A DNA stretch of 64,000 nt. Origin: Labilibaculum sp. GTDB taxonomy: Bacteria > Bacteroidota > Bacteroidia > Bacteroidales > Marinifilaceae. This document shows positions 1-5,732 of this stretch, one piece after another. The notes beneath the pieces were generated by a model, which was given only the letters and a program-made list of their open reading frames with translations, made no database searches and was not told the origin of the DNA. Location: assembly GCA_016342745.1 (NCBI GenBank), contig JAEINT010000002.1:1-64000 (forward strand), in the 5' to 3' direction. Each line of letters begins with the position of its first letter. The stretch's first letter is position 1. Both the position numbers and the translations under genes were made by a program.

Positions 1-23
1 TAAGAAACCTAGTATTGACCAAT

Positions 24-33
24 AAGACCAAAT
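24..33 (+). promoter_or_regulatory. AAGACCAAAT element before peptide 1
   Basis: The ten-base word AAGACCAAAT lies three bases before the start codon of peptide 1. The same word occurs before peptide 2 (192-201) and before the kinase gene (576-585). It could be a translation-initiation or leader-RNA element; its function is inferred from recurrence only. Confidence 0.4.
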
Positions 34-36
34 AGC

Positions 37-138
37 ATGAAAAATTTTGAAATAGTATCGCAAGAAGAATTACAAAACATTAAAGGTGGTGAAAACGAAA
101 TGAATGACGTGTGTGTTTGTGACGACTGTTTAGTTTAA
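37..138 (+). CDS. GG-leader peptide 1 (33 aa)
   Basis: A 33-residue peptide with leader MKNFEIVSQEELQNIKGG and core ENEMNDVCVCDDCLV. The leader has the classic double-glycine processing site, and the EELQNIKGG end resembles Bacteroidota GG-leader natural-product precursors (TIGR04149-like); such leaders are cut by C39-peptidase ABC exporters. The predicted product is 15 residues, acidic, with three cysteines and a C-terminal C-D-D-C-L-V. The start is fixed by identity with the second copy 168 bp downstream. The sequence shows a gene family; its export and activity are inferred. No modification enzyme is visible in the window, but the upstream side is cut off. Confidence 0.8.
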   Translation: MKNFEIVSQEELQNIKGGENEMNDVCVCDDCLV

Positions 139-191
139 TGACCAAAAAGTGACCAATTCCAAATTTCCTAAGAAACCTAGTATTGACCAAT

Positions 192-201
192 AAGACCAAA
201 T
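192..201 (+). promoter_or_regulatory. AAGACCAAAT element before peptide 2
   Basis: Second copy of AAGACCAAAT, again three bases before the ATG. It is explained by the tandem duplication, so it is not independent evidence; the copy before the kinase is the independent one. Confidence 0.4.
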
Positions 202-204
202 AGC

Positions 205-306
205 ATGAAAAATTTTGAAATAGTATCGCAAGAAGAATTACAAAATATTAAAGGTGGTGAGAACGAAATGTCTGACGTATCAATTTGTGAAGACTGTTTA
301 GTTTAA
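205..306 (+). CDS. GG-leader peptide 2 (33 aa)
   Basis: This is the second copy in the tandem duplication. Its leader is identical to that of peptide 1, and its core is ENEMSDVSICEDCLV. Compared with copy 1, the core changes N to S, C to S, V to I and D to E, so only the last two cysteines (C-E-D-C-L-V) remain. Differences concentrate in the second half of the gene while the leader DNA is nearly unchanged. It presumably belongs to the same transcript or regulon as copies 1 and 3. The product is predicted to be released after GG by a C39 peptidase; its function is unknown. Confidence 0.8.
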   Translation: MKNFEIVSQEELQNIKGGENEMSDVSICEDCLV

Positions 307-372
307 AACAAAAAGAATCGTTCTTCAATTATTTTGATAAAGTCAGTAGTCTTTTTTATATTTACTGAGCCC

Positions 373-474
373 ATGCCTAAATTTGAAGAAATATCCACAC
401 AAGAAATGAACCTCCTAACTGGTGGTGAAAATGAAATGAATGACGTGTCGATTTGTGACGATTGTCTTGTCTAA
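373..474 (+). CDS. GG-leader peptide 3 (33 aa, diverged leader)
   Basis: A third 33-residue precursor, with leader MPKFEEISTQEMNLLTGG and core ENEMNDVSICDDCLV. The leader differs from copies 1 and 2 at most positions, yet the core differs from each of theirs by only two residues. Length, the GG position and the terminal C-D-D-C-L-V are conserved. Conservation of the mature part across diverged leaders argues that the released peptide is under selection. It lacks the AAGACCAAAT element found before copies 1 and 2. No known peptide family is recognised for the core. Confidence 0.75.
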   Translation: MPKFEEISTQEMNLLTGGENEMNDVSICDDCLV

Positions 475-575
475 ATAAACCCAATACCAATTTCCTATAA
501 AAAATTATACTAATAAAATTAGTTCACTTTGTTTTTAGTAGTGTGAAAACAGAATACTAATTAAACTCTATTATT

Positions 576-585
576 AAGACCAAAT
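576..585 (+). promoter_or_regulatory. AAGACCAAAT element before the sensorless kinase
   Basis: AAGACCAAAT occurs eight bases before the kinase ATG at 594, outside the duplicated region. Sharing a ten-base word directly upstream of the start codon with the peptide genes suggests that kinase and peptides are controlled together. A chance match cannot be excluded without a genome-wide count. Confidence 0.4.
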
Positions 586-593
586 TCATTTGC

Positions 594-1457
594 ATGGAGA
601 AACGTCCTACATATAAAGAACTGGAAAAACTGCTTCTAGAGGAAAAAGCAAAAACTGCAAAAGCAGAAGAGCTTAAAAATTCCTTTTTAGCAAACATGTC
701 ACATGAGATTCGTACGCCGATGAATGCAATTATTGGTGCTTCAGAATTATTGCGAGACGATTCCCTTTCTAAAGATGATAGAAATGAATTTACTCATATT
801 TTAAATGCTAGTAGTAAAGAACTATTAGATCTTTTCAATAGAATACTAGAACTTTCCCAATTAGAAAGTGGAGCAATGGAATTCCAAGAATCAGAAATCA
901 CCATTCACACCTTATTCATAAAACTGTATTCTATTTTTGGACAAAATATTAGTGAGTCACAAAAAAGGCTCATTCTTAATTTTACAGAAGATATTCAAGA
1001 GATCAAAATCTTTTCTGATCTTGAAAAACTAACAAATGTATTATCTTATCTTCTAGAAAATGCTGTTAAGTTCACCGAAAAAGGTGAGATTGATTTTGGT
1101 TGTGCAATACAGGATAGAAACAACATTCTTTTCTACGTAAAAGATACTGGTCCTGGAATTAGCAAAGCAGAACAAGAAAAAATATTTAATAAATTCACTC
1201 AGGTGGATAACTCTTACACTCGAGTATACTCTGGAGCTGGTTTAGGCTTGAGTTTGTGTAAAGAGAATGTGAAATTTTTAGGTGGAAAACTATTTATTGA
1301 TTCACATCCAGGACAAGGTTCTATCTTTTATTTTACAATACCATTAAAATATTCGGAAGCAAACGTTGTACTCAAAGAAAAAATAGAAACAATTTTAAAA
1401 CGAAATATAAACGATATATATTCTTTATCTACTATTAAAAAGAATATTGCTATTTAG
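594..1457 (+). CDS. Soluble sensorless histidine kinase
   Basis: A 287-residue histidine kinase made only of a short coiled N-terminus, an HisKA domain and an HATPase domain. The H-box (S-H-E-I-R-T-P) places the phosphorylated histidine at residue 37. The N-box contains LLENAVKF, G1 is DTGPGIS, the F-box is IFNKF and G2 is GAGLGLSL, so it should be active. There is no membrane segment, PAS, GAF or receiver domain. The H-box type is that of hybrid kinases, so it may signal through a separate receiver; the orphan receiver at 2995-3408 is a candidate. It lies 119 bp after the third peptide gene on the same strand and ends at a shared terminator. What it senses is unknown. Confidence 0.9.
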   Translation: MEKRPTYKELEKLLLEEKAKTAKAEELKNSFLANMSHEIRTPMNAIIGASELLRDDSLSKDDRNEFTHILNASSKELLDLFNRILELSQLESGAMEFQESEITIHTLFIKLYSIFGQNISESQKRLILNFTEDIQEIKIFSDLEKLTNVLSYLLENAVKFTEKGEIDFGCAIQDRNNILFYVKDTGPGISKAEQEKIFNKFTQVDNSYTRVYSGAGLGLSLCKENVKFLGGKLFIDSHPGQGSIFYFTIPLKYSEANVVLKEKIETILKRNINDIYSLSTIKKNIAI

Positions 1458-1477
1458 GTAAATTACTAGGTTAATAT

Positions 1478-1508
1478 AAAAGGAGCTTGCTGGTCACAAG
1501 CTCCTTTT
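1478..1508. terminator. Bidirectional terminator between kinase and membrane protein
   Basis: Perfect 12-bp arms AAAAGGAGCTTG (1478-1489) and CAAGCTCCTTTT (1497-1508) around a seven-base loop. The A-rich and T-rich ends let it serve both the kinase (plus) and the convergent ruvB-side operon (minus). Confidence 0.9.
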
Positions 1509-1509
1509 T

Positions 1510-1839
1510 CTATTTTGTTTTGAATGAGATTTCTTTCAAGTTGAGCAAAAGATCTAAAACAATACTAATTATTAAGAAATTGAATTTTTGATCCGAACCA
1601 ATCATAAAACTTAAGCAGGCAACTATCATCAAAAAAATATTAGCCAAGCGAAAAACTTCCAGAATTTTTAAAGATTTTACACGAGCATAATCCAAAGTTG
1701 TAAATCGATAAACTATATTTAAAACAAGTCCTGAGCATAAAACGAAAAGACCATAAGTTTCATTTTGTAAAATAAATAGAGCTCCAACAATAATTAATAC
1801 TGTTGCGATGGTATAAAGTGCTGATAATATTTTAGTCAT
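1510..1839 (-). CDS. Small integral membrane protein, unknown function
   Basis: A 109-residue hydrophobic protein with about three to four membrane segments (roughly residues 5-25, 28-46, 64-82 and 86-101) and a positively charged C-terminus. No family is recognised. It starts seven bases after the ruvB stop on the same strand and ends at the bidirectional terminator, so it is probably co-transcribed with ruvB. The operon gives no clear hint of function, because ruvB neighbours in this phylum vary. Confidence 0.65.
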   Translation of the reverse strand: MTKILSALYTIATVLIIVGALFILQNETYGLFVLCSGLVLNIVYRFTTLDYARVKSLKILEVFRLANIFLMIVACLSFMIGSDQKFNFLIISIVLDLLLNLKEISFKTK

Positions 1840-1846
1840 AGTAATC

Positions 1847-2869
1847 TTAAAAAAGTAATTCTGGGTCGTTAAAACTGGATTTCCCGAGATGAGAATACGC
1901 GAGTGGTGTTACTTCTCTTCCTCTTGGAGTTCGTTTAATAAATCCTTCCTTAATGAGAAATGGCTCGTAAACTTCTTCTATTGTTCCACTATCCTCTCCA
2001 ACTGCAGTTGCTATCGTAGAAATTCCAACTGGTCCTCCATTAAATTTATCAATTACGGTATTTAAAATTCGATTGTCCATTTCATCTAAACCGTGTTTAT
2101 CGATATTCAATGCCTCCAAAGAAAATTTTGTAATTTCTAAATCAATATTTCCAGTTCCTTTTACTTGAGCAAAATCACGAACTCTTCTCAAAAGTGCATT
2201 AACAATACGTGGAGTTCCTCTACTACGAGAAGCAATTTCTCCTGCAGCTTCATGAGAAATTTCAACATCCAAAATTTTTGCTGAACGTTCTACAATTTTT
2301 GTTAGTACTGGTAAGTCGTAATATTCTAAATGACAATTGATTCCAAATCGAGCACGTAATGGTGAAGTTAATAAACCAGAACGTGTTGTAGCACCAATTA
2401 AAGTAAAAGGATTTAATTCTAATTGAATGGATCGTGCAGCGGGCCCCTTATCGATCATTATATCGATCTTGAAGTCTTCCATCGCTGAGTATAAATACTC
2501 CTCTACAATCGGACTTAAACGATGAATTTCGTCAATAAACAACACATCGTTAACTTCTAGGTTTGTTAAAAGACCAGCAAGGTCACCTGGTTTATCCATT
2601 ACTGGACCAGAGGTAATTTTCAATCCTACTCCCAATTCGTTAGCTAGAATATTTGACAAAGTTGTTTTTCCTAAACCTGGAGGTCCGTGTAACAAAACAT
2701 GATCCAATGCTTCTTCTCTCATTTTAGCAGCTTCAACAAAAACAGAAAGATTTTCCACTGTTTTTTTCTGACCACGAAAATCATCAAACTCAAGAGGTCT
2801 TAGCTTCTTCTCATATTCTTTTTCGTTGTCTGAAAAATTATTGTCTCTGATATCAAGGTGATCTTCCAT
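1847..2869 (-). CDS. ruvB: Holliday junction branch-migration helicase subunit RuvB
   Basis: RuvB is the hexameric AAA+ motor that drives Holliday junction branch migration with RuvA, feeding RuvC. The sequence shows Walker [10 protein letters not shown], Walker B LFIDEIH, the sensor region GATTRSG and the arginine-rich SRSRGTPRI segment, then a C-terminal winged-helix domain ending in [10 protein letters not shown]. An upstream start at 2896 would add nine residues (MVVKKKMLR). The MEDHLDIRD start at 2869 is preferred because family members begin with this motif shortly before the LRP..F..F.GQ block. It is followed by the small membrane protein gene. A -7-like element lies at 2986-2993. Confidence 0.97.
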   Translation of the reverse strand: MEDHLDIRDNNFSDNEKEYEKKLRPLEFDDFRGQKKTVENLSVFVEAAKMREEALDHVLLHGPPGLGKTTLSNILANELGVGLKITSGPVMDKPGDLAGLLTNLEVNDVLFIDEIHRLSPIVEEYLYSAMEDFKIDIMIDKGPAARSIQLELNPFTLIGATTRSGLLTSPLRARFGINCHLEYYDLPVLTKIVERSAKILDVEISHEAAGEIASRSRGTPRIVNALLRRVRDFAQVKGTGNIDLEITKFSLEALNIDKHGLDEMDNRILNTVIDKFNGGPVGISTIATAVGEDSGTIEEVYEPFLIKEGFIKRTPRGREVTPLAYSHLGKSSFNDPELLF

Positions 2870-2985
2870 TCGAAGCATTTTTTTTTTTACTACCAATAAT
2901 TCATTCTGGTAATTTGAATAAAAGCAAACAGAAATAGGATGATTTTTTGAATAGTCTGAAAATCCAGTTCTGAAAATTAAAGCTG

Positions 2986-2993
2986 CAAATTTA
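2986..2993 (-). promoter_or_regulatory. -7 element upstream of ruvB
   Basis: The minus strand reads TAAATTTG, matching the Bacteroidota TAnnTTTG element. No convincing TTG is seen about 20 bases further upstream. It sits between the receiver gene and ruvB, so ruvB may have its own promoter. Confidence 0.4.
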
Positions 2994-2994
2994 T

Positions 2995-3408
2995 TTAAAG
3001 ATCTAGACTTTTTAGCACTTTAAACAAACTTTCAATTTCGAAAGGTTTCGTAATATGAGCATTCATTCCATTTTTAAGACATTTTTCTTCATTAGCAATC
3101 ATGATATCTGCTGTTAAAGCAATGATCGGAATCTGCTCCTCTGATTCTAATTTTCTAATTTCTTTTGTGGCTTCTAATCCATCCATTTCTGGCATCATGA
3201 TATCCATCAAAATAAAATCGTATTTTCCATTCTTAAATTTCTCTATTGCTTCAAAACCATTATTTGCAACATCAATTAAATATCCATATCGCTTCAATGT
3301 AAATTTAACTACAGTTTGATTTAGCTTGTTATCTTCAACGAGTAAAATGGAATAGTTTTTTGTCTCCCAGCTCATACTTTCTTTTGTGGATTTTTCAATG
3401 GAATGCAA
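2995..3408 (-). CDS. Orphan receiver-domain response regulator
   Basis: A 137-residue CheY-like single receiver domain. The acidic pair E25-D26, phosphoacceptor D69 in [11 protein letters not shown], the T in ALTAD and K in ITKPF are all present, so it should accept phosphate. There is no output domain. The sequence style ([22 protein letters not shown]) resembles receivers normally fused to hybrid kinases. The start may be residue 12 (MSWETKNY). It lies 1.5 kb from the sensorless kinase, which lacks such a receiver, so the two may form a split hybrid system; that pairing is inference. Confidence 0.88.
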   Translation of the reverse strand: MHSIEKSTKESMSWETKNYSILLVEDNKLNQTVVKFTLKRYGYLIDVANNGFEAIEKFKNGKYDFILMDIMMPEMDGLEATKEIRKLESEEQIPIIALTADIMIANEEKCLKNGMNAHITKPFEIESLFKVLKSLDL

Positions 3409-3455
3409 GATAAGAAAATCATAGCAAAGATTAATTAATCAAGTGAACTTATCGT

Positions 3456-3463
3456 CAAATCTA
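3456..3463 (-). promoter_or_regulatory. -7 element upstream of the orphan receiver gene
   Basis: The minus strand reads TAGATTTG, matching TAnnTTTG, 48 bp upstream of the first ATG. No clear -33 element is present. Confidence 0.4.
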
Positions 3464-4009
3464 AAAACAAACTTCAATTCATATTTGAACTACTATTAAC
3501 ACCCTTTATATTATTATTTGTTTTTTTTAAATTTCTAAAAGAATAAGATGATTATAATATCCTGTTAATAGTGTTGGTAAGAGATCTGTTGTTTTATTGT
3601 TTTTTTCTTAAAATTTAGTCTAATAACACGAAGTTAACAGGCATTGTTAATTTAGGCCTATTGAAACACAATTAAATAACAACGATATTAACATGTTGTT
3701 AATAAGTGTAGCTGTTGATGAAAAATGTTATTATTGATATTAACACACTGTTGAAAACATGTTGAGATATTGGATTCTAGAATTGAAAAATAAAGTTGGT
3801 GCGAGTATGTTTTTTTTCTATACAGACAAGAAATCATATGTTCCAAAGAAAAGATTAGAATATTTAGTAAGGAAAAATCAACAGTATGTTAACGGAATGT
3901 GAATAACATTGTTTATAAAGTGTAAATGATCGTGTAAGGTCCAGATTTACTGTATTTTTGAAGATTAGGTTAATGTGAATATCAGGAAAACTTCAGTGAG
4001 TCATTTTTT

Positions 4010-4042
4010 TTTGAATCTACTAAGTTATTTTACGTAGTTTTG
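4010..4042 (+). promoter_or_regulatory. Promoter of rpiB
   Basis: TTTG at 4010-4013 and TAGTTTTG at 4035-4042 fit the Bacteroidota -33/-7 pattern with 21 bases between. Transcription would start near 4047, giving an untranslated leader of about 90 bases that contains the palindrome at 4091-4108. Confidence 0.6.
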
Positions 4043-4090
4043 TGGTCTTAAACAATGAATATTTTAATGTGAAAAATGTAGAATTAAGGC

Positions 4091-4108
4091 AAGAACAATA
4101 TTGTTCTT
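4091..4108. promoter_or_regulatory. 18-bp perfect palindrome in the rpiB leader
   Basis: AAGAACAATATTGTTCTT is a perfect 18-bp palindrome without a spacer, downstream of the predicted transcription start and 30 bp before the ATG. That position suits a repressor roadblock site. The Rrf2 regulator encoded downstream is one possible binder, with no direct evidence. Confidence 0.45.
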
Positions 4109-4138
4109 ATTTACCTGATTCTGATAATTAAATTAGAA

Positions 4139-4579
4139 ATGAATAAAATTAAAGTAGCTATTGCTTCGGATCATGCAGGTTTTCAATTTAAGAATAAACT
4201 GGGTGAATTATTAAAAGAAAGAGGATATGAAATAATGGATTTTGGATGCGATTCGGAAGACAGTATGGATTATCCTGATACGGCACATCCTTTAGCTGAA
4301 GCTGTAGCTGCCGGTAAATTTAAATACGGATTTACGCTTTGCGGAAGTGGAAATGGTATTACAATGACTGCTAATAAACATCAAGAAATTCGTGCAGCTT
4401 TGTGTTGGAATGCTGAAATTGCTGAATTGGCAAGATTGCATAATGATGCAAATGTATGTGGAATACCTGCTCGTTTTATTTCTTTCGAAGAAGTTGAAAA
4501 AATAGCAAGCATATTTTTATCTACTGATTTTGAGGGTGGTAGACATCAGAACAGAGTAGATAAAATTGCGGTTAAATAA
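4139..4579 (+). CDS. rpiB: Ribose-5-phosphate isomerase B
   Basis: RpiB interconverts ribose-5-phosphate and ribulose-5-phosphate in the non-oxidative pentose phosphate pathway. The 146-residue protein has the family's usual length, the N-terminal SDHAG motif at residues 10-14, the catalytic Cys68 in LCGSGNG, and the H-N-D-A-N-V and R-F-I segments that complete the active site. It is a single gene with its own predicted promoter. The next gene, an Rrf2 regulator, follows 129 bp downstream on the same strand with its own -7-like element. Confidence 0.96.
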   Translation: MNKIKVAIASDHAGFQFKNKLGELLKERGYEIMDFGCDSEDSMDYPDTAHPLAEAVAAGKFKYGFTLCGSGNGITMTANKHQEIRAALCWNAEIAELARLHNDANVCGIPARFISFEEVEKIASIFLSTDFEGGRHQNRVDKIAVK

Positions 4580-4657
4580 CTTCTTTTTTGTTTTGATAAA
4601 CAGAATCTAAATAAGGATTAAAAGAATTAAAGATGCTTTATTAGGGGTAAATATTAT

Positions 4658-4665
4658 TATATTTG
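4658..4665 (+). promoter_or_regulatory. -7 element upstream of the Rrf2 gene
   Basis: TATATTTG matches TAnnTTTG and lies 44 bp before the ATG at 4709. No good -33 TTTG is seen at the expected distance. Confidence 0.45.
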
Positions 4666-4708
4666 TCCTGATTGTTAGATGAATGTGGAGTAAAATAAAA
4701 AGAAAAGA

Positions 4709-5152
4709 ATGTTATCGAATACCTGTAAATATGCAATTCGTTCTGTTATTTATTTATCGTTGAACGCCAAAGAAGGAACTAAAATAGGAATTAAAAAGAT
4801 TTCTGAAGATCTAGAAATTCCAACACCATTTTTGGGGAAAATATTGCAAAGCTTAGCTAGACAAAAATTACTAACTTCTACAAAAGGACCTCACGGTGGT
4901 TTTGGTATGGGGAAAAAACCAACTGAAATTACATTGATGAATATTGTTGAAATTGTGGATGGTTTGGATATGTTTGAGAATTGTTTAATTGGTATGAGAC
5001 CATGTAAAACAGATACAAACAAACGTCCTCCTTGTCCGGTACACAACCAGTTTGGTAGTATTCGTAAAACGATTTACGATTTGTTTAACGGTAAAACGAT
5101 TGGACAATTAATAGATGAAATGGAAAATACATCTGAGTACATCAGTTTATAG
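4709..5152 (+). CDS. Rrf2 family transcriptional regulator with three cluster cysteines
   Basis: A 147-residue Rrf2-type winged-helix regulator. It has the N-terminal CKYAIRSVIYLS helix, the recognition region with PTPFLGKILQ, and the wing GPHGGFG. C92, C99 and C109 are spaced as in iron-sulfur Rrf2 proteins (IscR/NsrR type, though spacing differs slightly), so it probably binds a cluster and responds to redox, iron or NO. No Fe-S assembly or NO genes are adjacent, so the target is unknown. It ends six bases inside the convergent VanZ-like gene. Confidence 0.9.
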   Translation: MLSNTCKYAIRSVIYLSLNAKEGTKIGIKKISEDLEIPTPFLGKILQSLARQKLLTSTKGPHGGFGMGKKPTEITLMNIVEIVDGLDMFENCLIGMRPCKTDTNKRPPCPVHNQFGSIRKTIYDLFNGKTIGQLIDEMENTSEYISL

Positions 5153-5599
5153 AATTTTCTTTAGAAAAGATATTTGATTAAAGGGCTTGCGGTTTAACAG
5201 CAAGTCCTTTTGTTTTTTTATCCAAGGATATAATAGGATTGCTAACAAACCTCCTATAACATCAGCTAACAAATCCAAAAAGTCTCCACTCCTATTTGTA
5301 AAAAAGTTTTGCTGTAGGTATTCAATAAAACCTCCATAAATTGCGATTAAACTAAGTGCGATACCAACTCTGATTGGCTTCTTAAATTTAGTTTGATAAC
5401 GTATTTCAGCAATTAAAAAGATTCCCATTATGAAGAACATTCCAAAATGAACAAACTTATCGAAATGAGGAATGCTTACCATTGATGTTTTTGGAAGATC
5501 ATCTCCAGGAATTGAACAAAGAATAAATATGATGATAGCCCAAAGAATATTGCGCCAAAATAGTTTTGATTTCATTTGTGAAAATTTAATGACAACCAA
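5147..5599 (-). CDS. VanZ-like family membrane protein
   Basis: A 150-residue protein with about four membrane segments and the VanZ-like signature: CSIPGDDLP after the first segment, HFDKFVHFGMFFIMG in the second, GGFIEYLQ, and RSGDFLDLLADVIGGLLA before the last. VanZ-like proteins are envelope proteins of mostly unknown role. The start may be residue 9 (MKSKLFW). The tail from about residue 125 is charged and overlaps the terminator and the last codons of the convergent Rrf2 gene. Confidence 0.85.
   Translation of the reverse strand: MVVIKFSQMKSKLFWRNILWAIIIFILCSIPGDDLPKTSMVSIPHFDKFVHFGMFFIMGIFLIAEIRYQTKFKKPIRVGIALSLIAIYGGFIEYLQQNFFTNRSGDFLDLLADVIGGLLAILLYPWIKKQKDLLLNRKPFNQISFLKKIL
5180..5217 (+). 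terminator. Terminator of the Rrf2 gene, inside the VanZ-like 3' end
   Basis: Arms AAAGGGCTTGC (5180-5190) and GCAAGTCCTTT (5200-5210), with one G-U pair on the plus strand, are followed by a T tract. It lies within the tail codons of the convergent VanZ-like gene. Confidence 0.7.
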
Positions 5600-5693
5600 A
5601 GGTAATAAGCATTTTTCATATTGTTTAATTATCCCCTAAATTTTAAATGAGTGGTCATTTATTTTGATCAGTAATGGAGTTTTTCGTAAATTA

Positions 5694-5720
5694 TTAGTTA
5701 AACAAATATTGTTAAACTAA
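5694..5720. promoter_or_regulatory. Inverted repeat just upstream of the giant glycosyltransferase gene
   Basis: Arms TTAGTTAAACAA (5694-5705) and TTGTTAAACTAA (5709-5720) are reverse complements with one mismatch and a three-base spacer. The repeat ends 12 bp before the ATG at 5733. It could be an operator or a hairpin controlling translation. Confidence 0.45.
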
Positions 5721-5732
5721 TTGAAGTGATTT

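Larger units (their letters stand above)
1..336. repeat. 168-bp tandem duplication carrying peptide genes 1 and 2
   Basis: Bases 1-102 recur almost unchanged at 169-270, an offset of exactly 168. The shared block covers about 36 bases before the start codon, the whole leader and the first part of the core. The copies diverge in the second half of the core and in the spacer after the stop codon, so the end at 336 is nominal. The first copy abuts the window edge, so further copies may lie upstream. The near identity of the leader DNA implies a recent duplication or gene conversion. Confidence 0.85.
3409..4138. other. 730-bp intergenic region with repeated TGTTAATA/TGTTGA words (weak oriC candidate)
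   Basis: No coding sequence was found here. The central part is very AT-rich and carries TGTTAATA-like words in both orientations: plus at 3563, 3645 and 3697; minus (TATTAACA) at 3686 and 3738. TGTTGA words occur at 3713, 3749 and 3760. TGTGAATAACA at 3898-3908 is one mismatch from the DnaA-box form TGTGGATAACA. Flanking genes point away from it on both sides. This resembles a DnaA-box cluster but contains no perfect box, and dnaA is not in the window. The right end holds the rpiB promoter and a palindrome. Confidence 0.3.
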
